Assembly (NCBI GenBank): GCA_037074705.1
Contig: CM073594.1
Span: 72,526,509-72,590,508 of the forward strand
Source of the DNA: Zhengitettix transpicula
Lineage: Eukaryota > Arthropoda > Insecta > Orthoptera > Tetrigidae
DNA: 64,000 nucleotides
Direction of reading: 5' to 3'
Under the pieces are notes generated by a model. That model made no database searches. It worked only from the letters and a program-made list of their open reading frames with translations, and was not told the DNA's origin. Of this stretch, positions 1-10,576 are shown piece by piece; within the stretch, counting starts at the first letter, position 1, and every line of letters begins with the position of its first letter. The translations under genes were made by a program, and so were the position numbers.

Positions 1-1084
1 AGTCGGACACTGTCAGCTGTATTTGCTGTATATTTATTTTACTGTTCCTAGTCGTCGTTTTCCTTTTGTCGTAACGCTGTGGGCTCGGGATTAATGTTAG
101 ACTCTCTTCCCCGTGAACGGGATGAACGGATAATTAATGAGTAATTTACTATACGTTATTAATCGATGTACATTGAAGCCATTCCCAAGATTCCCCGAGT
201 GTCAAGAAAGCACGACACGAGCCCCTAGCGTCAAGCTAAAAGCAAACATCGACCAGCAACAGTAAAATAACTAGATCTAGGGAACAATTAACGTAAATGA
301 AGTTGGTCCGCGGCTGGCGGCTTCTGTGTACTCGTGGATTACGTCTGAGGAAAAGTTTCCCGGCGGTTTATTCGAGTTAAAGATTCTCTCGTATGTCAGG
401 CAAACTTGTCTTCGAGACTTTTCCACAATGCCCGGCTGATTACTAAATTGCGGTGTTATTGAGTGTCTGTAATATTTCCTGAAGAAGAGTTTCGAAAGGC
501 GACGAAGCGTCCGTCTGCAGCAGAGGAGGAGCAAAACCCACGTTCGACAGGAAGAAATATTGCACACGAAGAAGTCGTACTTCATTTCCGTCCCTTCCCT
601 TGCCTTGCTTTGCCCGTAGAGAGTCTACGTCGCTGCACCTGGCCTTGGCTCTCCAACTGGAACGTGATTTATTTTCTCTTTATTTATTCTGCAGGATTCC
701 AAGTAAAGGAAAATCCAACACCAGGTCACTCGGTCAAGGAGTCTTACGTGGCAAATCCGTACTTTTGTCTGTATGTCGTCTTAGAAAACTACGATTCCAG
801 TATCAGTATCAATCCGGAACCGAGCGTCATCTGAATTTTCCGGTCAGTTGTGGCACTGACTTTGCTTCGCTTTTCACAATAAAAAACGCGGCGAGCCGAT
901 TTTCCATGAATCTTTATGCCTTAAACTTCTCAGCGATGGTAAATTTCCATTCACTATCCTCAGACAAAATGACAGCAGAAATATTTTGTTGTGTTTTACA
1001 CAATAACGGTAATATTTATTTCAATTAAGCATTACTTCGACGTTATATAGAGCCGTGAGAGCATATATAAGAAAATAAAGAAAA
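1..1084. other. No gene recognised
   Basis: Mixed-composition sequence. Two overlapping plus-strand open frames (463-834 and 600-1028) have no recognisable domain, and the second begins inside the first, so neither is called. A polypyrimidine stretch ending in TGCAG near 692 resembles a splice acceptor, but nothing convincing follows it. Confidence 0.4.
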
Positions 1085-2035
1085 AATTAAAGTAATCGAA
1101 GGTAAATCAAGGAACCAAATGCAAAATGAAAGAAAACGAGGCGCTAAACAATCGTATAAGAGGCTCAGAAGTAATGCTATAGGAAAGGAATGATAAAAAC
1201 TGAAAACTTAGACGAATATAAAATGAGACGGATAGCGTAAAATATATAAATAAAAGGAATGTAAGGATGGAAATGAAGGGAATAATAAGTAAGATAATAA
1301 AACGAAAGGGCAACAAATTGAATAAGAAGTACAGAAGTTATAGGATAGATAATGAATGAAAGGAAAACGAAGTGAAATGTAACGGATAGGAAAAGAGTGG
1401 AAAATAATGTCTGGAAAGTAAAATTTAAAAAAGTATAACGAAAGCAGATAAAAAATTAGGAAGGTTATAATTGAATCACAGAAACAAAAGTAATGTAATA
1501 GAATAGGACTGAAGAGAGAAAAAAAGGAATGGAACGAATAGGAAAGGATTGAAAAGTAATAAGTGGAATACATAGGCAATCAAACCAAAACTTGAAACAA
1601 ATAATGAGGAAACAAAGAGGTAACGAATTGAATAAGACGCATAGAAGTAATGTGTTAGGAAAGGAAATGAAAAATAAATGGGACGAATAGGAAAGAAGCG
1701 GAACGGAAAATAAATCAAAATAATTTAAATTGAAATCGAGGGGATAATAAGAGAACAAACGGAACGAAAAATGTTATAAGAAATAGTACTATATACGTAA
1801 TACTGCAGGTAGTAGTAGACAAACAAGATTTTAAATCTGAATGAGAGGTACAGAAATAATAGGATAGGAAACGAATGTCAGGAAAGAAATACGAATTGCA
1901 AAGGAATGGAATGAATAGCAAGAATATGACATGAAATGAAAATAATGGAAGAAAAATAAAGGAAATGACTGGACAGGAAATAAAATAACAGACAAGGAAA
2001 GTGAGGACAATGGAAGGATAGGATAGTGTGTACTA
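1085..2035. repeat. Degenerate purine-rich tandem array, period about 155-170 bp
   Basis: The plus strand is almost entirely A and G for about 950 bp. Recurring landmarks of the type GAATAAGA..ACAGAAGT..ATAGGA, followed by a GGAAAGGAAATGA-like run, occur near 1150, 1320, 1475, 1630 and 1840. The spacing is mostly 155-170 bp, and the last interval is longer. Units are strongly diverged. Minus-strand open frames rich in F, S, Y and L across this interval are composition artefacts. Confidence 0.6.
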
Positions 2036-2729
2036 ATGGCACAATATTCTGCACTCCCTTCGTTTTTGACGGTCCAAGTGGAAGATCGACCAAGGATGAG
2101 GCAGGACCTATTCCTCTTCCTTGAGTCAGTGTGGAGTGTTGACTAACCTGTTAGGGGCTACGGCTTAAAAACCACGGGATTTACGCGAGTCCACGACTTA
2201 TTTACATCAGCTGGTGTTGAAACTCATTGACTTTGTAAATTAAGTTCTTCCACATATGTAGCGTATTCATGTTTTAAAACCGTACTCGTCACGATATTTT
2301 ACTCTCGGTGACGTCATCGTGCTGCGTCGTGTGAAGATGGAGAGAACCCCGGTCTCTGAGGTTGCGGAGAACACGGACGGGAATAATTTACGGCGTGATC
2401 CGATCTCGGCTGCCATTAGGTTGACTTATTGGCCTTCACAACAGTTTTGTGCCAACTTTTTCCGATAAAGTCGCGTGAGAGTTATACGTTTCCGTTCTCC
2501 TATTCTGGAGTCATTAGCGTGTTGTTTCAATTGTCGATCGTTTCATCTCCTCGAACGCCCTTCAGTTATTTCTTTCCTCCATCTGCTACGCGATAGAGAA
2601 CAAGTTAACTGAAAATTATATTTAGTTGCAGACGAATCGCATGACTTCGTTTCTCTTGCATTCTGGGCCGTTGACGTCACAGTTGAGGCTAAATGTCAAC
2701 AGATTGTTATTATTAACATTATTATAATA
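2036..2729. other. Unassigned sequence with two TGACGTCA sites and a tiny ORF
   Basis: Higher GC than its surroundings. TGACGTCA palindromes lie at 2309-2316 and 2672-2679. A 43-codon plus-strand frame (2337-2468) starts MERTPVSEVAENTDGN, with mixed rather than AT-biased codon use, 20 bp after the first palindrome. It could be a small exon, but there is no homology I recognise and no clear splice site, so it is not called as a gene. Confidence 0.3.
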
Positions 2730-3455
2730 CTAGCTGGGTTCCCGGCTTTGCCCCTGTACTTATTTATATAAACCCGAAAAAATATTAAATTATATATTAA
2801 CCTTTAGTCAAGAAGTGATTTTACTTACCTATGCATACTTACCTATGCAGAGAGAATGAATTTCGTTGCAGCAAAGCCAACAAACATATCTTCGAATTCC
2901 TTCTTAAATATACTCCTTGAGTATTGCAGGATGTAATTGTCCCTCAGTCTTCAAACATTACGAAAGATTAAATTGATGAAATTGTTAGCTAGATTCATAA
3001 TGTAAAAAAACCGTCGCCATATTGGAGTCACTAATATGACACGAAAATTAACTTACATTTTCCGCAAGGGTCGTTAAGTATTTCGTATTTTTTTTTATTA
3101 TCATTCGTCAAGTATTACTGGATAAAATTATACTTTATATTAAATGAAAATATTTCTACGGAAATTTCATTACGGAAAAAGGAACTATTTCCTTTTTTCG
3201 TCGCGTAGTAACGTCTCTCTCTCGCGTGACGTCATGGTCTCTTGGCGCGCAGTAATTTAACAATTACTGATCACGTTTTTCAATTATAATTCTTTCCACC
3301 TTTATGCTAGGGGTTACTCATCCCCACGGTACAGTTTCTCGTGTTTGTAAGAATATGTGTACCAATTTATGATTGAATCTGTCCACGCGTTTAAATTTGT
3401 ATAGAGATTAACGTAAATACATACATGCAAACATACATCCTTTTTATTATATAGA
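2730..3455 (-). mobile_element. Helitron-like nonautonomous element
   Basis: Read on the minus strand the element starts A|TCTATATAATAAAAAGG followed by TGTATGTTTGCATGTATG. It ends with a GC-rich GGGGCAAAGCCGGG segment and then AGCTAG|T. A 5' TC, a 3' CTAG, insertion between A and T, and a short GC-rich hairpin just before the end are the diagnostic marks of Helitrons. No Rep/helicase coding sequence is present, so it is nonautonomous. The terminal hairpin has decayed to a short GGC/GCC stem. One TGACGTCA lies inside at 3227-3234. The strongest evidence is the pair of termini; the interior is diverged. Confidence 0.6.
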
Positions 3456-3635
3456 TTTTTTATTAATATTGTCATTATAATTACAATGTCCTTGGCTGAT
3501 TTTTCCCTTTTCACCCAAGATCAAAGGAAGTTATGCTTAATAAATAATTATCATTGTTCACTAGTTACAAGGACAATTTTCCGTTTTTAACTATGATTGG
3601 ATCTTACACTTAACTAAATTTTTAATAAGTAATAC

Positions 3636-4545
3636 TCGCCGATTCCAAGGATAATGTAATTTACGAATCTTTATTTACGTTCGTAAAAAGAAAAGCAAGC
3701 AATTTCTACTTACGGTATTATGAATTCATTATTATCGCTGATTTCGAGATTTTAAAAATAGAATGATAATATTTTTATTATTTTTGGTTTTTATTAGCCG
3801 CCCAGGATTTTTACACTTGGGTGTGTTATTAATTTTTTGTAATTGTTGATTCCAGGGATAATGTTATAAGTGGTTGATTATATGTTTTTCGTCGAACCAA
3901 GTATTGATTACAAAGACTTTTGAAATTGGAGAATTTGTAATTTGGTTATTATAAAGCCTAGGATATTTTAAAATTCTGAGATTCTTAATTTTTCGTGATT
4001 CCAGTGAAAATATAATTCAACATTCTGTATTTCCTATCGTCCGAAACCAAGGAATTTACGAAATTAAGTAACCACGATCGCTGATACCCAATGGCTTTGG
4101 GACATATTTTATACATTTTAATTATGAGATTCTTCAAGAACAATGTTCGCTGATTTCAAGAATAATGTAATAGATTAATAAATTTTTCGCGATTAAGCAC
4201 CAGGTTCAGATTTTCTCGATGTTGACGTTATCCGCGAAAAAATTATTAATAATTTACACTGGAAAAGCTTACCTTCATGAATGTAATAGATATTTATTTC
4301 TATTTCCTCATGTTTTCGAGAAAGTTTCAATGCAGAGATTCACCGTAATCAGCTAATTTAGAAAGTCTTCGAAGTGAGCGGGGGAACATATAATTAGTCT
4401 CGGTGAAATAAATAATTTGATAATATAGTAGTATCTCTCAGTCAAAGGTCTTAGAAGCGCCAGAAATGTAGCTACTAATTTAATCTCACGACAAATGAAG
4501 TCTCAGTCACGGTGGACGATTCCAAAGATAATGTAACGGCAATGT
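3636..4545. repeat. Degenerate tandem or interspersed array built on GATTCCAAGGATAATGTAAT
   Basis: The motif GATTCC(A/G)..GATAATGTAA or a close relative recurs at 3641, 3848, 3997, 4152 and 4518. The first intervals are about 150-205 bp and the last is roughly double. The sequence between copies is AT-rich and strongly diverged. It probably represents an old satellite-like array with missing units. Confidence 0.45.
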
Positions 4546-4944
4546 TGTAATGTATTTCCTGAAATGAAGGTAGTTAATTTTTTATTTCAAGGAATTTCCG
4601 ATTTCTGAACCAATTCAATCTGATCTTTAATCGCTTCATTCATAGGTGTTTTAATAGAAATTTATTTCTAAACCGAATCGATGAACTTGAACTTGCCAGA
4701 AAATAAAATCCTAGATTTTTAGAAATATAAATAAAGGTTGTCGATGTTTTTAAGCGCGTAGATTACTCGTGGCTTCATTATTTCGAGAAATAACATTTTA
4801 TCCTATTTCGAGGGTCAACAGAATTAAAAACAAACATTTTTTGAACTTCAGTTTATGTTACGGCCTCTCCGACTCCGTGTGTCCAATAAGGAGTTACAGA
4901 TGAAGCTACCCCTTGCGTCTGTGTGATGCGTCCGCACTTTGCCT
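4546..4944. other. Left flank of the Gypsy insertion, nothing recognised
   Basis: AT-rich sequence with short GC-richer patches near 4860-4945. No open frame, RNA gene or repeat was recognised. Confidence 0.4.
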
Positions 4945-4950
4945 TACAGT
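4945..4950. repeat. Target-site duplication, left copy (TACAGT)
   Basis: TACAGT immediately precedes the left LTR and recurs at 13371-13376 immediately after the right LTR. The duplication may really be 4 bp (CAGT) or 5 bp, because TA next to the LTR edge is shared by the internal copy as well. Confidence 0.8.
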
Positions 4951-5650
4951 TGTGGTGAGCTTACGGTTAAATTAACTATTTGTTGGGCGCCACCTGCAAG
5001 AATTGTTCTTGCAGGAAAGGGAAATGCAATATTTAGTTATTAAAAAAAACAATAATTTATTTTCTCAGAATTTATACAAAATGAAAAGTTCTCCAGCCTG
5101 CCAGGGATGCATGTAGCCCCCTCCCTTTCTCAAGATTAACCGTGGTTTTTCTCGTGGCAAACCGACGCGATACCCGGAAGAATGGAACGCGACTTACCAG
5201 GTCTGCAGCTCGGACAGGGTCGACTCCCGTTGGCGGCTATCTGGCTCATCAGCATTCGCAGAAGACCGGAGACCCACGTGCAGAACCAAAATCTTTCAGG
5301 ATAAAATTTCTCTGTCCACTCTCACCGACCGTCCAAATTCATCTCCTTGTCCCTTCTCATCAACGGTCCACATTCATCTCCTCCCTCTCCAAAATCCCTC
5401 TCCCCTGGTTGGTCCTTCTGCACACGTGACCCTCTTCCAGATATTTTAGGGCCATAGCCTCCCGGTCATCTACCCTTCCTTGGCCGACCCTGACCTTGCT
5501 TGCGGGACTTGTGGATTTTCCAATCCACCCCGCCATTGTCTTGTGTCTGCTGCTCGACCCCGGCAAGCCACATTCCCATGCTTCCAGGCAGTAATTAACA
5601 GTTATAAAAATATTTTGTACAAATCGATAACGATAACGAAAAGCGCACCA
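4951..5650 (-). repeat. 3' LTR of the Gypsy element
   Basis: This copy aligns without gaps to 12671-13370 at a constant offset of 7720. The only difference seen by eye is G at 5244 versus T at 12964. In element orientation it begins TGGTGCGCTTTTCG and ends AGCTCACCACA (TG...CA). Two further bases (TA) at the outer U3 edge are shared between copies, so the exact edge could be 5652. Open frames inside the LTR on both strands have no recognised product. Confidence 0.93.
4993..5015. other. Perfect hairpin inside the LTR
   Basis: CCTGCAAGAA and TTCTTGCAGG form a perfect 10-bp inverted repeat around a 3-nt loop, 42 bp inside the LTR edge. The same hairpin is present in the other LTR at 12713-12735. 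In the element RNA it lies near the end of U5; its role (packaging, termination or none) is not known from the sequence. Confidence 0.75.
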
Positions 5651-7090
5651 TATAATATTCCCCCTTTGAAATTGGATGAATGAAGGATCCATTCGAACGA
5701 TTTCAAAATAATTCGCTTGAAGTTCGCGCATGCTCCCTCGCATCTGGCAAAATACAATCCTGTGATACAATTTAAATTTTTTTTTCTATGTGGTACATAA
5801 TTAGCAGATATATTTATAGTTCAATTTCTCACAATTCTAAATGGTTTCTAAGACGGTATGTAATCGTAAACAGTACAGCATTACATTCACAAACAAATTA
5901 TTTAGATATTATTTTCAGATTTGAAACAAAATTACAACTAACTCAACAACGAAATGATGAATCATGCACAAATCTAAGAGTAACTTATAGCTAACTTAAT
6001 AACGAAAGGTAGGAATATATACATCTGTAACACTAACTTATAACTAACTAAAACCGAAGAGAATAATTAAATAAAATCTATAACTAACTTACAACTAACC
6101 ATAGCAAAATGATATGCATTTACTTATCGATATCTTTTCTCCTAATCTGATATTATGTCTTTCATATTATTTAGCATCTACACATACTACTGTTCGTATA
6201 CTACACATACTACTTTTAATTATATGCGCACCGGTCCGTAATGCCTAACCCTTAATTTTAACAATTGAGCGCATCCTAAATATAAGTACTTAATTTTAAT
6301 TAACCTCCATAATCGTCCTTTAATTACTATGAATGTCATTTTCAATATTTAATCCACCATTTTTTTTTCTTCTTAAATTAAACCTTAAAATCACTCCTGT
6401 GAGCGTCTTTTGATAACACGACACATCACCTTTTTTTTTTAGCGTCTGTCGTAATTATAACCTTGTCACTTCTCGTCCCCCTTTTATTGTGTCTGTGGTC
6501 ATCGGACACTTGCATTATATGTACCAACACCTCACATTAGCTTCTGTACCACTTCGCGCCGTTGCAACCGCATCGCGTAGTCGTGGTTGTCCGCCCGTTC
6601 CACTTGTGCGCATCTGGTCGTTGGTCCGCCACGTCTTCCTTTTACATAAGGTGCGAAAATAAGAAGAAAGAAGAACATAGATGAAAGACACCCTCAGTCC
6701 TCGAAACCTAATAACCATTGTTGGGGTCGAAAAATCAAGGGTTGGCCAAGAAAGCCTTAATGACAGTTTTACAGGTGGTTTTGACCAAGCAAGGCCGAAT
6801 TGAAGAAAAGTAGAACGTGGTAACAGATACCACGTACAGCTCGGGTTCCTGGGTCCGCAAAGCCCAACATGCATTAGTCACATGCCCTGGGATTATCCTG
6901 CCAGCCGCTGACGATGCTTTGATGGTTGGATCCTTCTGGCGACCCTAGCCTGTAACAATGTCTGGAGGCAAAGGATTATCCGCCGACAGTGCCTCTTCCG
7001 GGTTCCTGTCCGAGGCTCCAGCTACTGGTACACTCATTAGTCAACCAAACAAGCAAACAATCTTTGACCTGGCCCTACCTCTGGGTTTAC
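5651..7090 (-). other. Region between pol and the 3' LTR: 3' UTR with polypurine tract, no recognisable env
   Basis: About 1.44 kb. A purine tract AAAGGGGGAA (5658-5667, minus) lies a few bases before the 3' LTR and fits a plus-strand primer site. A 119-codon minus-strand frame (6515-6874) has no transmembrane segment or domain that I recognise. Errantivirus-type elements carry env here; this element appears not to, or has lost it. Confidence 0.6.
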
Positions 7091-10000
7091 CTAATCGGCT
7101 TCTCTCTCATAGTATGGAATTAAATTAGTTATATTGAATACTTTGATCTCCGGATTGCCTTCTCGAAGTTGTATCTTGTATACACCTTCCCCTAAGCGTT
7201 CTCTAACGATGTACGGACCCTTGTACACTAACATCAGCTTAGCGGAGATCTTCTTGTCGGCGTCGGATTGTCGCATTGCTTTTACTAGAACCAAATCGCC
7301 CACTGCAAATTTTATTGGTCGCGGCCTTTGCTGCTTTAGCCTCTGAGCTGCGCGCCGCTGCATTCTATCCCTTGCCTTTTCTAGCACCTGTTCCATTTCT
7401 AGATCCTTTACCGGAGCGGGAAACTTTATGATTCTTTCTAATGGTAAGTCCACCCTTCTGCCATAATGCACTTCCGCCGGTATAAAACCTATAGCTGCGC
7501 TCCAATTGTGATTCAAATGGTCCTCTACTTGCTGTAGATACGCCGCCCAGCTTTGGTGTTTGGCGTGACATAACGTTCTTAAGATGGTGCCCACACTCCT
7601 TAGATAACGCTCGGCTGCGTTCGATTCCGGGTGACGTATACTAGAAAACACCGTTTTAACATCTCTATCCCACAAGGTCTTCCGCCATAATTCGCAGTAA
7701 AATTGTGTCCCGTGATCACTCAGTATGACTTTGGGTTTGCCCTCTTCCTCGCAATACTTCAGAATTTTCCCAACGCATGCCTTAGCTGTAGCACGTCTTA
7801 AACCGTACAACTTCACAAATTTACTGAATGTGTCTACAATAATAAACACATACGTCATCCCGTAGCGACTTTTGATTAAGGGGCCGTAAATATCCACCAT
7901 AACCAAATCGCCTGTGCACTCTGGAATTACGGACTGGTATGGAGCCTGAAAAGTGCGATTAGGGAACTTACACATCTGGCACGCCCTGCACGTTTTAACA
8001 TATTTCTTTGCGTCTCTTGCCAGCCCACGCCAATATACCAACGCTTTAAGCATTTCAATCGTTTTGTATCCTCCTGGGTGACCACTCTCATCGTGCACCA
8101 ATTGGAGAACATGTTTCCTAGCTGGTTTAGGTACATATAGCACCCATAAGTGCCTAGCCCGAGGGTTGCTTTTAAACAGAATGCCTGCTTCTAACCTGTA
8201 TGCTTTCGCCCCTTGGTTTACAACATCTGGAGCCGCTACCGCGTTCACCCGCCTCGCGATTTGCCTACATTCCTCGTCCTCATCCTGTGCCTCTTTAACA
8301 AACCGCCTGAACCGTGCGTAATTCCGCGAATTGCTGAATTCGACAGCTGCAATCACCATCTCTCTTTCCTTAGACGTAGATACTTCGCCCGCCGTCTGTC
8401 TAACGTGCCGACTCAAAAAGTCTGCAGCAACGTTATTACTACCTTTGACGTGTATTATTCGCAAATCAAACTCATCAATCGCGATAGCCCAGCGCTTCAA
8501 CCTCGAGCTTAGGTGGTCGCACATACGTAGAAATGTCAAAGCCTGGTGGTCCGTATACAACACTACCCGATTTCCGTATATATATGTGCGAAACTTTTGC
8601 ACGGCATAGACGATCGCCAGTAGCTCCAACTCCGTTATTGTATATACGAGCTCAGGTTCGCGGAGTCCCCTGTTACACAAAGAGATTACTCTTTCAGCCC
8701 CCTCGTCGTCTAACTGACTTAACACAGCGGATATGCCCAAAAGCGACGCATCACACCTAACAATAAAGGGTTTTGTTAGCATAGGATGTTCTAGGACTAC
8801 ACACTGTGTAAATGCCCTCTTCACCCGCGCGAGCGCGTCATCCATCGCCCCGTCCCATTTCCATTTCACACCCTTCTTCAATAGATTGTACATAGGTCTC
8901 AGCAGTTCAGCGAAATTAAGAACGAATTTCTTATAGAAGGTTATAAACCCGACCAGTTGTCGAAGATGTTTCACATTTTTAGGAGCTGGTAAGTCGTTTA
9001 TAGCCTGAAGCCTTGTCTGCAAGGGCCTTACTCCTCCCGCTGAAACGAGATGTCCTAGAAATTCGACCTCCTGCCGACCGAAAGCGGTCTTTTTCAGATT
9101 AATGGTGAGACCATTTTCGCGAAGTCTCGTGAACAAACTGTCTAAATGTATCACATGGTCTCTAAATGTCTCGCTCGCAATTATGACGTCATCCACGTAT
9201 ACTGTCAAATTTTCCCTATATTCCTCTCCTAATGCCAAATCTAGCCGCCTTATGAATGTCTGACATGAGGTCTTCAAACCGAATGGGAGTCTCATCCAAC
9301 AGTACTGCCTGCCATCGACAGTGAATGATGTCAACCTGCTCGATTCTTCGTCGAGTCGAATTTGATAAAATCCCTTCGTCAGGTCTACGGTACTCAGGAA
9401 CGGCTTACCTTGAAATTTCTGAAGGGCTTCCGCTATTAGTACAGGTCGTTCTAATTCATCTATGATAACTGTATTTAATTTCCTGGCATCTAAGCATATG
9501 CGGATCTGATTATCCTTTTTTCGCACAAAGGTGATCGGATTATTATATGGACTTGGTTTTCTGGCAATTATACCATCTTTCTCCATCTGCCGTATCGTCT
9601 CCCTAATCCTATCTCTCAAAGCAAACGGGGTGGGGTAGGACTTTAATTTATATGGCGCATGTTCACTGGTCTCTATCCTATGTATGTATCCCTTTAGACA
9701 TCCTGGAGCCTCATTAAATACTTTCCTATTCCTCCTCAACATCTCCTTAAAATCAAAACATTCCTCGTCACTAACATTACGCATATCTATACATATTTGA
9801 TCTAATACTTCTTCAAATCCGTCATCTCCCGTAGATTCTATTTCCCCTTCACTCCTGTCTACCTCACTCCCCTTCCTACCAAAATACCTTGACCCTTCCT
9901 CTTCCTTCCTCTTACGGCCGTCTCTCGCAACCTCTTCCTCTTCGGTGCCATAAATATAAGAAACCAAGCCCTTGGCGCCTATTATCGTGCTATCCAAAAT

Positions 10001-10576
10001 ATCCCACTGTAAAGTTATTTTACTTCCATTATCTGCATCCGTCCCTTCCCCAGTTAGCTTCCTAGACTGCAAGTTAATGACTGCACTAATCTCACGTAAC
10101 CAAGCTGCCCCTAAAATAATCTCTGTTCCCAGAGTTTTCAGTACAACGGCCCTAATAACCAGATGTTCTCCCCCGGGTAACTTGACTTTGAACAAAACCT
10201 GCCATTCAACCTTCTCGTGTCGGCGTCCCAATGCACCGTATGCCTTCAGACCTGCCACGCCCAACTTCGCTACAACCAATTTTTCCTCCTCTAGTTCTTG
10301 AAACATCGCCCAATTTAAACAGCTTAGCTCTGCACCAGTATCTACCAGTGCTTCCTTACTGCTTCCATTGCCCAAGTTAAGTTTAATTTTTACCAACTCT
10401 CCCTTCAATCTGGAATTCTTACTACGGTTTTCATCACCTTCAGTATCCCAAAGTAAATCCTCTCTACCGGCTAGGTAATCACTATTAGTTACAATATTTT
10501 CTATTCTCGTAGATCGTGTCGTTGGGCCTGTGAGAGTAGCATGCGACCTCAATCGATCCCCCTCGCCCTTTATTGG
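7091..10576 (-). CDS. Pol polyprotein (protease, reverse transcriptase, RNase H, integrase) of the Gypsy element
   Basis: Pol supplies processing, reverse transcription and integration of the element RNA. Counting from the TTG codon at 10552, the aspartic protease site DTG is at about residues 71-73 with a later ILGAAWL segment. The reverse transcriptase spans about 280-500, with STVDLTKGF (Asp390) and YVDD (452-455). RNase H acidic residues are near 601, 643, 668 and 711. The integrase zinc finger is HX4H-CX2C (820, 825, 855, 858), and the catalytic acids are near 887, 946 and 981. A GPY/F-like module lies near the C terminus. There is no AUG at the start; the frame is open back to a TGA at 10616-10618 and overlaps the gag end in the -1 frame. 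The first codon after the slippery site is at 10576. All catalytic residues looked for are present and the frame is uninterrupted. Confidence 0.95.
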   Translation of the reverse strand, partial: PIKGEGDRLRSHATLTGPTTRSTRIENIVTNSDYLAGREDLLWDTEGDENRSKNSRLKGELVKIKLNLGNGSSKEALVDTGAELSCLNWAMFQELEEEKLVVAKLGVAGLKAYGALGRRHEKVEWQVLFKVKLPGGEHLVIRAVVLKTLGTEIILGAAWLREISAVINLQSRKLTGEGTDADNGSKITLQWDILDSTIIGAKGLVSYIYGTEEEEVARDGRKRKEEEGSRYFGRKGSEVDRSEGEIESTGDDGFEEVLDQICIDMRNVSDEECFDFKEMLRRNRKVFNEAPGCLKGYIHRIETSEHAPYKLKSYPTPFALRDRIRETIRQMEKDGIIARKPSPYNNPITFVRKKDNQIRICLDARKLNTVIIDELERPVLIAEALQKFQGKPFLSTVDLTKGFYQIRLDEESSRLTSFTVDGRQYCWMRLPFGLKTSCQTFIRRLDLALGEEYRENLTVYVDDVIIASETFRDHVIHLDSLFTRLRENGLTINLKKTAFGRQEVEFLGHLVSAGGVRPLQTRLQAINDLPAPKNVKHLRQLVGFITFYKKFVLNFAELLRPMYNLLKKGVKWKWDGAMDDALARVKRAFTQCVVLEHPMLTKPFIVRCDASLLGISAVLSQLDDEGAERVISLCNRGLREPELVYTITELELLAIVYAVQKFRTYIYGNRVVLYTDHQALTFLRMCDHLSSRLKRWAIAIDEFDLRIIHVKGSNNVAADFLSRHVRQTAGEVSTSKEREMVIAAVEFSNSRNYARFRRFVKEAQDEDEECRQIARRVNAVAAPDVVNQGAKAYRLEAGILFKSNPRARHLWVLYVPKPARKHVLQLVHDESGHPGGYKTIEMLKALVYWRGLARDAKKYVKTCRACQMCKFPNRTFQAPYQSVIPECTGDLVMVDIYGPLIKSRYGMTYVFIIVDTFSKFVKLYGLRRATAKACVGKILKYCEEEGKPKVILSDHGTQFYCELWRKTLWDRDVKTVFSSIRHPESNAAERYLRSVGTILRTLCHAKHQSWAAYLQQVEDHLNHNWSAAIGFIPAEVHYGRRVDLPLERIIKFPAPVKDLEMEQVLEKARDRMQRRAAQRLKQQRPRPIKFAVGDLVLVKAMRQSDADKKISAKLMLVYKGPYIVRERLGEGVYKIQLREGNPEIKVFNITNLIPYYEREAD

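Noticed and set aside
1107..2093. Minus-strand frames rich in F, S, Y and L
   Set aside because: Produced by the purine-rich tandem array; no domain, strong composition bias.
5360..5770. 136-codon frame in the left LTR
   Set aside because: It crosses the LTR edge. The LTR portion is repeated in the other LTR (as a 68-codon frame at 13080-13286), and it matches no protein.
6515..6874. 119-codon minus-strand frame as env of the Gypsy element
   Set aside because: Too short, no signal peptide, transmembrane segment or furin-type site recognisable.
7134..8936. Plus-strand frames across pol
   Set aside because: Antisense shadows of a long, well-supported coding region.
10550..10552. TTG as the true start of Pol
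   Set aside because: A frame beginning at TTG can be written, but the upstream frame stays open into gag and a slippery heptamer leads into it. Translation by frameshift explains the arrangement better.
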